A DNA stretch of 64,000 nt, taken from Uranotaenia lowii. Lineage: Eukaryota > Arthropoda > Insecta > Diptera > Culicidae. A program made the position numbers and the translations under genes. The notes beneath the pieces are model-generated. The model made no database searches. It was not told the origin of the DNA and was given only the letters and a program-made list of their open reading frames with translations. Below, in pieces: positions 20,891 to 31,735 of the stretch (within the stretch, counting starts at the first letter, position 1; the number at the start of each line of letters is the position of its first letter). The stretch covers positions 71,912,544-71,976,543 of the forward strand of contig NC_073692.1 in the NCBI RefSeq assembly GCF_029784155.1, read 5' to 3'.

Positions 20891-21481
20891 CATCCCAGCA
20901 TATATTTACAAACATTGGTCGCTGTCCGCATGGTGGTATGACTTGCAAGAATTGAGTTGAGCTTTGATAAAAGTAGTTAGTTGATTTTCCCAGTTAAATC
21001 ATTTCAAGCACTAGTGAAGACGTTGCAGTAAAGTTGGATTAGAGGTGCAATTAGTATTATAGCCGATTCGGTAAGGATCATTGATTGAACAATATTTAGG
21101 AAATAGAGCAGGAGAGTTAACCCAATCATGATTCCATAGGTCTAGATTAGACGTGTTGCAACGAACCTTTTGTACTGTATTTCGGGAGTTTGAGCTGTAT
21201 CTGCAGAACCAGTAGTTCACAACATATCAAAATAGTGAGTACAAGCAAATTTGGTGTAACATAGATATTAATGCAAACCTACTCAACAGAGGTGATCATA
21301 GCTTATGCTAACGGCCTTGGTTCGGGATTGGTTCAAAGAACGATAGGAAAAACCAAAATGTAGGTTGAAATATGTCTATTGAAAACCTCACATCAGTCAC
21401 TAATAAAATCCTGTATTTATAGCTTTGAAGCGTGCAAACAGTACTGCTGTCGAGATAGTTTTTTCATTCCGAACCACAACA
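20827..21481 (+). repeat. BEL-A 3' LTR
   Basis: A 655-bp copy of the 5' LTR. It contains the Gag-Pol stop codon at 20888-20890 and is followed by the ATCAG target duplication. Confidence 0.95.
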
Positions 21482-21486
21482 ATCAG

Positions 21487-22279
21487 GGCCGAATATCTGG
21501 CCAGATAGTGTGCAGTCGTTCAGCCATGTTTCCGTAAAGGCGATGACGTCATAGCAGGAACATGAGGTAGCGAGAAGGTAGTCAGACAAGCAGGAATTTA
21601 TACCACCGACATTCTGGTAGTAAAAAGATATGGAATCGAAAGATTTCGATCCGGATGTCTGTGTGCGATGTACGCTGGAAAAGAGAACATCATCAGGCAC
21701 AAGAGCTGCATGACTGAGTAAAATGTTAAAATCCAACGGATACTTGCCATAATTAGGCAATTGGAAGTCTCCCCCTGACCCACCTGACCGATGCACGGGA
21801 CGACTTGGAGCAGGAACGGGCGGTCGTTGGTGGTCAGGAAAAAGAACTTCCAAATTGCTTTGATTGGTGCGTCCCGACATCCAGAAGAGATTCGACAGAT
21901 TGGTTTCTGTGTTCAAAGCATCGTTAGCAGCAGGTAGTGGCAAAGAGTTGACATCCGTGGTGAAATGTGCAACATAACGGGTAAAATGAGGCTGAGTTGA
22001 GGCACATGATGCGGGGCTGGAAGGCAGAGGTGTGTGACTCGGGGAAAAACAATAAACAGCAGAATACTTGCCATGGCATGGCAGTTGGAAGTCTCCCCCT
22101 GAACCACCTGACCGATAAACGGGACGACTTGCGGCAGGAACGAACGGTCGTTGGTGGTCAGAGAAGAGAACTTCCGAACTGGCATGGTTGTTGCGTCCCG
22201 ATGTCCAATAATAAGGTGGTTGAAATTGGTCACTATTGAGGGCCACGAAATTGTCTGGAATTATAATCCGTAAACTCAC
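21487..22279 (-). pseudogene. LINE-A ORF2, N-terminal leader and start of endonuclease
   Basis: The frame from ATG at 22279 runs to the BEL-A insertion. The last ~65 codons are the start of an APE endonuclease: SISFYYQNVGGINS, then the catalytic Glu in AFTETWLND. Before it lies an unusual leader with two copies of a ~65-residue unit, each containing a DHQRP..P..SRPV block and SGGSGGDFQLP. The start overlaps the end of ORF1. The region itself is open and is broken only by the BEL insertion after GPD. Confidence 0.8.
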
Positions 22280-22822
22280 GGAAGTACATTCCCTTTGGCC
22301 ACGATTCAGGATCTAGCGCTTGTTGCTTGGCGTCTAGCGAAATCCCAACTTTAAATGATATAAACCGGTAGGAACTTATATTATATCACTTCCTCTCGGA
22401 ACCAGTTTCACGACGTTGGCCTCTTCAATTCCAAGGTTGGTTTGAACCATGGCCCGAACGGCGTCTTCGGAGACGTCAGGTTTAATCCGCGACAGATAAA
22501 TCCAAAATAATTTAGGATTATCGTCGTCGCAGAGTGGGATGGATACGATGTTTTCTGAAGCATGTTTGGAACCCAATTTGCAAGGTTCGGTGGATGCTGC
22601 ACTAGGGATCCGAGTACGCTTCAAAGGGCGTCTCAGCTCAGGCGTAGGCGTCGATTTGTCCCACAATGGGGCACGAATCGGTTTACGCGCTATCTGTTGA
22701 ATGTCAGATCTTAGTTCCGTGATCGCATTCGTAACACTTATCTCAGTCCTCCGAAAAATACCGCATTTTTTGGGCCTGTCCAAAGGGCGTAGGTTAGGTC
22801 TCTTAGACTCGGAAAAAAACAT
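22233..22822 (-). pseudogene. LINE-A ORF1, frameshifted
   Basis: The frame starts MFFSESKRPNLR at 22822; an in-frame TGA lies just upstream, which fixes the start. It carries a basic N-terminal part and an RRM-like or LINE-ORF1 block (KLFWIYLSRIKPDVSEDAVR, then VVKLVPRGSD). The open frame ends at 22376, but the expected C-terminal block (ISFKVGISLDAK, ESWPKGMYFREF) continues in another frame to a stop at 22233-22235. One small indel near 22370-22380 therefore breaks it. The role is RNA binding by family. No zinc knuckles were seen. Confidence 0.75.
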
Positions 22823-25487
22823 CAGTCATAGACGGTCACAGTCTGCCAAGTCTCTTTTGATGAAATTTCAGTTTGCTAGAAAAACTGAAAAATAGTTGAA
22901 ATTTCAATCGCGTTTTACTCGGTTGCACGATTTTCAACATGGGACAATTTTGCTTGGAACGGCAGCTCCTCATTTCAAACTATCAAGAGAAAATAAAAAT
23001 CATGATATAAGAGATTAACATGGCGGAAAAGATTACATTCATATTGAATTTAGACTTCCAAATGGTTGAAAAACCAATTAGTTTGTTGAAAAAACCGTTC
23101 GCTTTCTTCGTCTGGGATCAGCCGTTATATGTTGTTGCGGAATTTTGACACATTTAGTGAGATCTGCTTTAGCTTGTAAAACGTATGTCTGATTGACGCT
23201 CAATATTGGACTTTTAAACTTATTGTGAATTTTAGTGTTTGTTAAATTTTCAAATATTTTTTAAACTTTATAATGTATCGTTCTAGAACTTTAAGACCCA
23301 ACCTAGACCGGCTCAGACTTGCCTTTGTGTGGCTCTTGCGAGACTAGTCGGTAATGCTAAGTTGAAATGTGAAAACTTTTATTCGCATTCGCCGGAACGT
23401 TCCCCATCGGTAGAGCCAACATACATATGTACGTATCTACATAACTCCGACGAGGAGCAAATATTTAGAGATGGAGGAAAAACTAAGCGGAAAAATCGCT
23501 GTAGATTCGGGTTGATGCTGTTTTTGTTACGCGCTTCCTATCAAATTTTTCGAGCGATGCATTTCGAAATGATTAAATGAAGATATTTAGTATTTTTGAA
23601 ACATTTATTGAAAATAATTTTTCGTTTTTTTAAGGGACCGTAACTTTTTGAGAAGGAAAGTTTATCAAAAAGGTAAGGCTAACTGAGGATTATAAATTCG
23701 GTCTTCATAATCGCTTAGGAATAGTTTCGATTGTGGTCTAAATTGGCAATAATGTTTTATTTAACCTCAATCAATAAACATAACGGATATCAAGGCGCTT
23801 AGTGGGAAAAATAAATTCAAATGATCTGCTTAAGATAAATCTAACTGCCTTGGTCATAACAACCGGCAATTTTATGTGTGTTTTGAAAATCCTTTTCAAA
23901 CAACTGCTCGAACATTCCAATCCAAAACCCATATGTAGCCTCCAACAAACAAGACCAATTCACGGGAACTACAGTTTGGAAAATGCCATTAAAGTTTAGC
24001 ACCCGTGCCGCCTCTGACATTCCGGTTTCGAATTACTCCGGTTGACGATTTGGTTTCCGGTTCTGGATTGTTACGTTGAGGACCGGGACACATCTTTCTC
24101 CTGCCTGTCCCACCTATTTATGTGCCAACTGAACCGAGAGCGCAGCAAAACCGAGTTGTCGAGTACGACAACATTAAATTAGTTAGTTGCAGTGCAGCAA
24201 TAGAAACGGGGAGAAAAAAAAACAACAATTCCTGTAGAGTAAAAGTTTAACCAATTAAAGTGTCTGTGGATTTTACTGAAGCTAGGTATTGGAAAGGGGA
24301 AGCTGGTGCTCCCGATTAAGGGGAGTTACGTGCATTACGAGCGAAGCCTGTCGATATGAGGTTTGTTTCCGGAAATTCCTGCCTCTCGAGAGAAAAGTTG
24401 GCTCTCCACATTGGCTATATGTAGTCCGGATGAGTTCAGTCGGGATGTTAAGCAGGAGCCATCCTTCAACAACTTCGTTGGATTGGGTTTGGCTTTTTGT
24501 GGTCGAAGTCAGGTAGAAATGTTGGGGCTGCAGTAGGTGTAAAATGCGGAAGTGGTTTTGTTTGGTAAATATTTACATAGTTTCAACTTGGCAGGGCAAA
24601 CTTTTGCTTATCGCGGTTGGGCCCTTGTTGTGGCCTTTGCAAAAATGTAGATTAACCGTTTTTTCCAATGAAATTGATTCTTCTACATATTAGAGCAAGT
24701 TTTAAAATGTGGTTTCCAAAATACCCAACGACAGTCAAAGTTGCAGAAAGTTATGTCAATCTTCGAGAAAAATCAACATATATCTATCATAGGTGCACGG
24801 ATTCACCGCAGTTCTCTCAAAGTGCATTTCTTATGTAGAATTCTGCTCATCTGCCTCCCTTATGTAGAATTTTGTCGGTGAATTTATTGATTTTAGCACA
24901 AACAACTTTTTTATTATCACGAAATGAATGGACGGACAATTTTCAAATAAATTGAATGCATTGTTTGTATATTTTTTCAGACATTTTCCAAAACAAAACA
25001 AAAAAATATGTAAACCCTTTTCATCCGCCTCCAGCAATAATAGCATTTTGGAAACTTTGTAAATTTGTTCACCCAGAAGCTGCATTTTCAATTAGGAAAA
25101 GTTTTGCAATCTATTATGGATTATCAGTTTCAGCATTGTTCTCATTATGGTGTGTCTAATGAAATTGCCTTCCCACACCCACAACAGCCTTCAACATTCC
25201 AACACATGCAGTTCGACCGCAAAACCCTAGTGGGGCCACCCATTTACCTACCCATTTCCCCAGTAGCCAACGTAACAAATCTGTTCCATCAATTGATGAC
25301 GACGACGCTCTCTGATCATGAATACTTTATCATCTCATTTTCGTATGCCATTGGAGCCGCATAATATGTACCTGCCAGGAGCCAAGGTAGCAAAACACAT
25401 ACCTGCATAGTTATTTCATATTCCCACAATTAAAAATCATTGAATGAATTTGGCGAACAAAGCTGACAAGGGACCTGTGAAGGTTCC
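22823..25487. other. Unique-looking noncoding sequence
   Basis: The LINE-A 5' leader probably ends within the first ~100 bp. The rest shows only short frames without recognisable motifs. The stretch about 24000-24300 is richer in GC, with agttagttgcagtgcagcaa, and has the look of a promoter or 5' leader, but no start codon with a convincing frame follows. Nothing further can be supported. Confidence 0.4.
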
Positions 25488-25703
25488 TATTATGACCGGG
25501 AGGGAATTTCGGAAACTAACGAATGAAGTCGGTATTTCTAACTTATCGAGAACTTATAATTCGCACGTGTTTTCTGTTCCGTAACTATTATCGTAGTGAC
25601 AATCAAGTATAATGGAGGGAAAGCTAGAGCCCAAAGTCGTCAATGTGTAGTGTATACATCAGGTGGTGTGAATGTTGTATTTTGTATGTGTGGATATATG
25701 ACA
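25488..25703 (-). repeat. Gypsy 3' LTR
   Basis: A 216-bp direct repeat of 29692-29907. On the element's strand it begins TGTCATATATCC. The left outer flank is GTTCC. Confidence 0.92.
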
Positions 25704-25718
25704 GCTCTTCCCCCCTTA
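25704..25718 (-). promoter_or_regulatory. Gypsy polypurine tract
   Basis: On the - strand reads ctaaggggggaagag directly before the 3' LTR, the expected primer for plus-strand DNA synthesis. Confidence 0.85.
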
Positions 25719-25730
25719 GATATTGTGTAC

Positions 25731-26351
25731 CTACAGGTTAAGCCTTTGGAGTTGTTGACCAATCCGAGTGGATCTCCTGAGCAATGGTTGGTCGATAGCA
25801 GGGGAGTCCATAGTGACTGCATTGGATGGCTCCTGAATATCACCCGAAGCGGTAGTCGAAAGGTTTTCCGTCGATAACTCAACCCTTGGCTCTTCTACGG
25901 CGTCATTTCTTTCCGAAGCTGTTTTTGTAGGAATCGGATCGAAATGCTCCGGAAACTCTTGAGATGTTTGAGCCGGCTTTCCTAAGTTTGCTCCAACTTC
26001 TCGCAGTTGGTCAATATGTCGTTTCCAGGTTCTGTTGTCGTCCAGTTGTACGTTGTAATGAAGTTTGCCCAGTTTTTCAATAACGTGACCGTACTTCCAT
26101 TTGGTTCGATCCAAATAGTCACGAGCAGCAACTCTCGCCCCTTCAGGAATCGATCGTATCTTGATTTCTGGATCGTTGGTTTTTGCCTTAGGATCAGGTA
26201 TCATCAAATCTAACCTTGAACATATTTGACGATTGAAGACCATCATGGACGGCGATTTTCCTGTTGCAGGGTGTATGGTTTTCCTGTAGCTCAGCAGAAT
26301 TTGACAAAGTTCCGTGTGCATTCTTGATTTGTCGCAATTTAGCGCTTTCAT
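25731..26351 (-). pseudogene. Gypsy integrase C-terminal part
   Basis: This 206-codon frame resumes the integrase after the deletion. It begins with the post-catalytic block (MKALNCDKSRMHTELCQIL, then SYRKTIHPATGKSPS) and continues through ARVAARDY, a GKLHYNVQLDDNRTWKRH chromatin/DNA-binding type tail and RRSTRIGQQLQRLNL before the stop. The start Met is an internal residue of the ancestral polyprotein, not a true start. It cannot be functional because the catalytic core upstream is incomplete. Confidence 0.85.
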
Positions 26352-26359
26352 TTTCCCTT

Positions 26360-27205
26360 TCAGGGTTTGAATGAAGTTTGAAATGTTGTTATGTCACGCA
26401 ATATTTTGACCTCAGGCCATTTTGTGAACGCGTCCACGAACACTATAAAGTAGCTGCCAAGAAAAGGCCCTGCGAAGTCGACGTGTACCCTTTCAAACGG
26501 TTGATTAGGTTGCTCCCAACAATGCAACGGCGCTTTAACGGGATCGGGGCGAGTAAGTTGACACGATGCACAATTTCGTACCCTGTCTTCGATGTCCTTA
26601 TCAATGCGCTCCCACCAGACGTATCCCCTCGCGAGCGTCTTCAATCGAGTACTCCCAAAATGTGTTGAATGTAGTTCCGAGAGAACCTGTTCTCTCAAAC
26701 TAGACGGTATGTATACACGAATTCCTCGCATAATGCATCCTTGCTGTAGGTTGAATTCTTCTTGGGAAATCCCGAACCTGTCTTTAGCTTCTACTGTTTT
26801 ACCGTTCTTCAATCCTTGTATAAGCACTTTGACGGAACCATCTTTTGCAGTCGCTTTACAAAGATCGTCAACCGTAAGCGGAAGTGTTTCGATTATGTCC
26901 ACTTCCACCAGATCTACCTCCTCGACGACGTTATCTGGAGCCTTTGTACTGACAGGCAATCTCGAAAAAGCGTCAGCATTGCAGTGATCTTTAGTTGGAC
27001 GAAATTTTATAGAGTAATTAAAAGATTGCAAGAAGGTAGCGTAATGTTGCATCCTCAAAGCAGACATAGTAGGCAACCCTTTGGTTTCCGAAAAAATCTG
27101 CTTCAACGGCTGGTTGTCGGTAATCAGTACAAATTTGCTCCCGTAGAGATATTGGTAGAACTTACGTATTCCAAAAACGATAGCATATGCATGCTTCGCG
27201 ATCAA
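26360..27205 (-). pseudogene. Gypsy RNase H end and integrase N-terminal part
   Basis: The frame starts in the RNase H (AYAIVFGIRKFYQYLYG, ITDNQPL, then DAFSRLP), continues into the HHCC integrase finger (HSTHFGSTRLKTLARG, CASC) and the first catalytic Asp in HVDFAGPF, then WPEVKILRDITTFQT. It then runs out of frame and stops. The next expected catalytic Asp and Glu region is absent: the sequence jumps to the post-catalytic block at 26351. The junction near 26355-26375 is an internal deletion of very roughly 200-300 bp judged from family length. Confidence 0.85.
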
Positions 27206-29675
27206 CCTGCTTGTACCTCCTCTGCGTTTCGTTTAAAGTCTGTGATGCGTATTGAATCGGCCGCTCTGTACCATCGGGAAAGATATGGCTTAAAACGGCA
27301 CCGACTCCGTAGGGTGATGCGTCCGTAGCAAGTACCAACGGCAATCCAGGATTATAATGTACCAAAAACCGATCTGACTGCATCTCTTCTTTCACTTTTC
27401 GAAACGCTTCTTCACACTTTTTGGTCCATTGAAAATGTACATCGTTGCGCAATAGACAGTTCAGCGGATAGATCGTGGTGCTCAGAAGTGGGAAAAATCG
27501 TCCATAGTAATTTACTAGTCCCACAAATGAGCGCACTTGGTCTTTATTCTGTGGCACAGGCATGTTCTGGACAGCGTCTATTTTCTTCTGCACTTTATGT
27601 ATACCATCACGATCTATCATGTAGCCGCAGTATTCTATGCGGTTGGCAAAAAACTGGCACTTTTCAAGGTTCACTCGCATATTGTATTCACTTAATCGTC
27701 TAAACACTTCTTCCAGACGTCGCAGATGCATTTCATCATTTGGCCCCGTAACACGAATGTCATCGATGAACACAGTGACTCCTTCAATCCCATTCAGCAC
27801 TTCTTCAATCAGCCGCTGCCAAATTGCTGGTGCCGAACTGATACCATACATCATTCTTGTCGGTTGGTACAACCCCAAATGCGTGCTTAAAGTAAGGATC
27901 TCCTGGTCCTTCGGCTCTACTTCAAGCTGCAAATATGCTTGGGAAAGATCTATTTTAGAGAACTTATCTCCCCCAGCAACATTTGCGAACAACTCTTCGA
28001 CGGTAGGCAAGGGATGGTCATCCACCAGGATGCTTGGGTTTACCGACAGCTTGTAATCCCCACACAATCTCACTTTGTTGTTCAACTTTTTCACTGGGAC
28101 CACTGGTGTGGCCCACTCACTATGATTTACTTTAATCAGAACGCCCGCTTCCACTAATTTTTTTATTTCCTCTTCAACTGCACTTTTTATGGAAAATGGT
28201 ATTGGTCGGGCTTTTATGTACACCGGTTGCGTATTTGGTTTCAACTTCAATTTCGCCAAAAGGCCCGTAATTTTGCCCATTGACTTCTCGAAAATATTTG
28301 CATACCGTGTTATCAACACTTTTACAGCATCTGTTGCATTTTTGGATGTGTGTCCCGTCTCCGAAATTGCACCCACACAATCGTAGAACTTTTCTAGCTT
28401 TAGTTTCAACACTTTCATCCAGCTACGGCCCAACAGCGGATGTTTTCGATTCTTCGCAATGTACAACAGCAAATCGTGTTTTTTATTCTCGTATTCTACG
28501 CGAACGGCACTCATACCACACAGTTCGATCGCATTTCCACTGTAGCTCACTAGCTCGAGATCGGGTTGCTGCAAACGCATTGTGGGAAACAGCTGTTGTT
28601 GATCGTGAACACTAATGATGCTCACCGGAGAGCCGCTGTCAATTTCGAATTCCGTTTTTACTCCGTCAATTGACAGATGTAGCCAGAATTTGCCGACTTT
28701 ACACCGGAAATCGGCAGCACTGTAAACCCCACATATTTCTTCTGCTTGTAAATCTTCTCTCGCGTTCTCTCTTCTGCTCTCCTCCAATTGGTTGGTGTCA
28801 CTTTTGTTCGCGTTTTTTTGTAAGCACACTTTCTGCAAATGGCCGCGACGACCACAATGCCGACAGAAGGTATTCAAGTAAGGGCATTTATCGGCATAAT
28901 GCTGCGCATTTCCGCAGCGGTAACAGCCATTTCTCTTCATGTCCGACGTACTTGTTCCAGGTTTGGCGATTCTTGATCTAGCACTGGCACTTTTCGCATA
29001 TTGATGCTCTACCAAGCTCACTTCCGATTTGCACTGGAGTGATCGGATTTCGTAACCCCCTTTTACCGACAATTCCATCGACACAGCAATATCTCGAGCC
29101 TTTTCTAGCGTTAGGCCTCGAACTTCTAGGAGACGCGCACGTATAGCATCACTTTTTAATCCGATTACTAGCTGGTTTCGGAGTGCGTTATTCAAATAAT
29201 CACCAAAATTACACGTCATGGCTAATTTTCGGAGGGCTACTAGAAACTCATTTATTGTTTCGTCTTCTCTTTCAGCACATTGCCTCCGAAACAAGAAATT
29301 TACACATTCCACTATTTCCAGCGGCTCGAGGTTAAAGTGTTCTTCAAGTATTTTAACAATGGCGGCGTATGCCTGGTCTTTAGGCTTAGCAGGTGCCAAC
29401 TTATCGGAAACTACGTCGTACGTTTCCGCGCCCATGTAGTGTAGCAACATGGGGAGTTTCGTCTGCTCCCGGACACCAAAAAGCTGCAAAGCACCTTCGA
29501 ATCTTTCTACCCAGCGTGACCATTTCATTTTATGGCGGTCAAAAGGTTCGATTGTAAACGTGGAATGTACTGCGATCGAAACTCCGTCGTCTTCGGTATT
29601 GCCCGCGATTTCACTTTTAGGGTTTCGCGAACTTTTACCGCTCGAACTACCGGAACTCGTAGACTTTTCAGTCAT
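27162..29675 (-). pseudogene. Gypsy Gag-protease-RT-RNase H
   Basis: An 837-codon frame from ATG at 29675, 10-20 bases inside the 5' LTR edge. The Gag part lies at about 35-240 (FTIEPFDRHKMKWSRW), with two CCHC knuckles near 250-285 (CYRCGNAQHYADKC and CRHCGRRGHLQKVC). The aspartic protease has FEIDSGSPVSI near 342. The RT has ARPIPFS, SEWATPVVPV, KIDLSQAYLQL and a FIDD active site near 635 where YVDD is common. RNase H starts with ATDASPYGVGAVL near 783. It breaks at about residue 825 by a frameshift near 27200, and the correct frame continues at 27205. Gag and Pol share one frame. Confidence 0.9.
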
Positions 29676-29688
29676 CCTCGTCGCCAGA
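29673..29688 (-). promoter_or_regulatory. Gypsy primer-binding site candidate
   Basis: On the - strand the internal sequence next to the 5' LTR reads tttctggcgacgaggatgac. The tggcgac core would pair with a tRNA 3' CCA end. The matching tRNA was not identified. Confidence 0.55.
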
Positions 29689-29691
29689 AAC

Positions 29692-29907
29692 TATTATGAC
29701 CGGGAGGGAATTTCGGAAACTAACGAATGAAGTCGGTATTTCTAACTTATCGAGAACTTATAATTCGCACGTGTTTTCTGTTCCGTAACTATTATCGTAG
29801 TGACAATCAAGTATAATGGAGGGAAAGCTAGAGCCCAAAGTCGTCAATGTGTAGTGTATACATCAGGTGGTGTGAATGTTGTATTTTGTATGTGTGGATA
29901 TATGACA
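29692..29907 (-). repeat. Gypsy 5' LTR
   Basis: A 216-bp copy of 25488-25703, followed on the + strand by the GTTCC target duplication at 29908-29912. Confidence 0.92.
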
Positions 29908-30174
29908 GTTCCCATTCGGGGAACTAGAGAAAAACCATAATACCACCATAGTTTGGTGAACTAAATATCCGAAGAATGGTTCTTTTTTAGGTGCTTGTAT
30001 TGTTGGTTGTAGGCTCTAATACTCGCAGTATAATGTTGATTTATTCCAAATTATGATCATACCAGAATAACGTTAGTACCTACTATTAAAAATCAAAATT
30101 ATTAACAATTTTTACTTCATGATTTTAAGAATGATTTTCTTCCAGACATTCTGACTTGCAGACCTTCATCATTT

Positions 30175-31735
30175 CGGACTTAAGGCTGCTGCTGATTCAT
30201 TGATTTGATTTGGAATTCCGGTGAAAAGGAGAAATTGGCTTAGAAAGCGCAGATTTTTAGGCCGCTGCTGTGGATTGCTTGTTATGATTTTCCCTTCCGG
30301 TGAAAAAGATGGATTGACTTGGGAAGCGCAGATTTTAAGGCTGCTGCTGCTGATTGATTGGTTTGATTTGGCCTGCTGCTGCTGCTTCCGGTGGAAAAAG
30401 ACAGAAGTGGCTTAGGAAGCGCAGATTTTTAGGCTGCTGCTGCTGATTGCTTGTTATGATTTGGCCTTCCGGTGAAAAAGATGGATTGACTTGGGAAGCG
30501 CAGATTTTAAGGCTGCTGCTGCTGATTGTTTGGTTTGATTTGGCCTTCCGGTGGAAAAAGACAGAAGTGGCTTAGGAAGCGCAGATTTTTAGGCTGCTGC
30601 TGCTGATTGCTTGTTATGATTTGGCCTTCCGGTGAACGAAGACGGACTAGCTTAGGAAGCGCAGATTTTAAAGGCTGCTTCTGATTGATCGATTTGATTT
30701 GGCCTTCCGGTGGAAAATACTGAATTGCCTTAGAAAGCGCAGATTTTTAAGATGCTGCTGCTGATTGTTTTGTTAAGCCCTTCCGGTGGAAAATAACGGC
30801 TTGGCTTAGGAAGCCCATATTTTAAGCTACTGCTGTGGATTGTTTGTTTTGATTTGGTCTTCCAACGGATTGGCTTAGGAAGCGCCAATTTTAAAGGCTG
30901 CTGCAGCTGATTGTTTTTTTACGATTTAGCCTTTCGGTGGATGAAGACGAATTGGCTTAGGAAGCGCAGATTATAAAGGCTGATGCTGATTAATTGATTC
31001 GATTTGACCTTCCGGAGGAAAAAAAGACGGAATGGCTTAGGAAGCGCAGATTTTGAAGGTTTCTGCTGCTGATTATTTGGCGTTCCGGTGGAAAAGAAGG
31101 AAGAATGGCTTAGGAAGCGCTGATTTTCAGGCTGCTGCTGATTGGTTGATTTCATTTGGCCTTCCGGTGGAAAAAGACGAAATTGGCTTAGGAAGCGTAA
31201 ATTTTAAGGCTGTTACTGATTGTTTGTTATGATTTGGTATTTCGGTGAAAAAAGATGGATTGGCTTGAAAAGCGCAGATTTTTTAGGCTGCTGCTTTGGA
31301 TTGTTTGGTTTGATTTGGCTTTGGCGGTAGATGAAAATGGATTGGTTTCAGAAGCGCAGATTTTAAGGTTGCTACTGATTGATTGAGATTTTGCTTTCCG
31401 GTGGAAAAATACGGAATTGACTTATTAAGAGCAGATTTTAGTCTGCTGCTGCTGATTGCTTGTTATGATTTGGCCTTCCGGTGGATGAAGACGGATTAGA
31501 TTGGGAAGCGCAGATTTTAAGGCTGCTGCTGTGGATGATTTGTTTTGATTTAGCCTTCCGGTGGATGAAGACGGATTGGCTTAGGAAGCGCAGATTTTTA
31601 AGGGTACTGTTGCAGATTGTTAATTTTAATAAAGCCTTCTGGTGGATAAAGGCGGATTGGCTAAGGATGTGCAGGTTTAAGGCGGCTGCTGCTGATTGTT
31701 TGTTGTTTGAATTGAGATTTGTAATGTTCGTAAAT
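30175..31735 (+). repeat. ~80-bp minisatellite, about 19 degenerate units
   Basis: Units carry the landmarks gatttggccttccggtg, ttaggaagcgcagatttt and a GCT triplet tract (gctgctgctgctgattg). The gcgcaga landmark recurs at 30247, 30326, 30419, 30498, 30579 and 30659, giving spacings of 79-81 bp with one 93-bp unit that gained extra GCT triplets. The short frames inside are incidental. The last units recur twice downstream (33243 and 37392) as starts of larger duplicated blocks. Confidence 0.85.

Larger units (their letters stand above)
13665..21481 (+). mobile_element. BEL-A: complete BEL/Pao LTR retrotransposon
   Basis: A 7,817-bp element with two 655-bp LTRs, flanked by a 5-bp duplication ATCAG (13660-13664 and 21482-21486). 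LTRs start TGATGG and end CAACA. A polypurine tract (gggtgggggaa, 20816-20826) directly precedes the 3' LTR. One uninterrupted Gag-Pol frame fills the interior. The LTRs look identical in every block compared by eye, so insertion was recent. The primer-binding site was not assigned with confidence. It interrupts LINE-A ORF2 between its GPD and YSVFRC blocks, in the opposite orientation. Confidence 0.95.
2340..22822 (-). mobile_element. LINE-A: old non-LTR retrotransposon split by three insertions
   Basis: Four collinear blocks on the - strand read as one LINE: ORF1 and the start of ORF2 (21487-22822), the endonuclease and linker (12553-13659), the N-terminal RT (6192-6702) and the C-terminal RT with thumb (about 2346-3118). 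Together they span about 3.7 kb. The breaks fall inside codons of conserved motifs, and each is flanked by a duplicated target: ATCAG for the BEL element, 14 bp for LINE-B and AGCT for the foldback element. There is an APE endonuclease and an RT but no RNase H block, which fits the jockey/CR1-like group. The 3' end is lost at about 2345. Frameshifts in ORF1 and in the endonuclease-RT linker show it was already decaying or decayed after being split. The family name is inferred. Confidence 0.85.
25488..29907 (-). mobile_element. Ty3/gypsy LTR retrotransposon, defective
   Basis: A 4,420-bp element on the - strand with two 216-bp LTRs (25488-25703 and 29692-29907), flanked by GTTCC on both sides (25483-25487 and 29908-29912), allowing a 4- or 5-bp duplication. 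A primer-binding-site candidate, tggcgacgaggatgac (- strand), abuts the 5' LTR, and the polypurine tract ctaaggggggaagag (- strand) abuts the 3' LTR. Gag-Pol is broken by a frameshift in RNase H and by a deletion in the integrase core. The LTRs look nearly identical by eye, so the copy is recent despite the lesions, or it was mobilised in trans. Confidence 0.92.

Noticed and set aside
24000..24520. Promoter and first exon of a host gene
   Set aside because: Composition is suggestive, but no convincing start codon, frame or splice pair follows.
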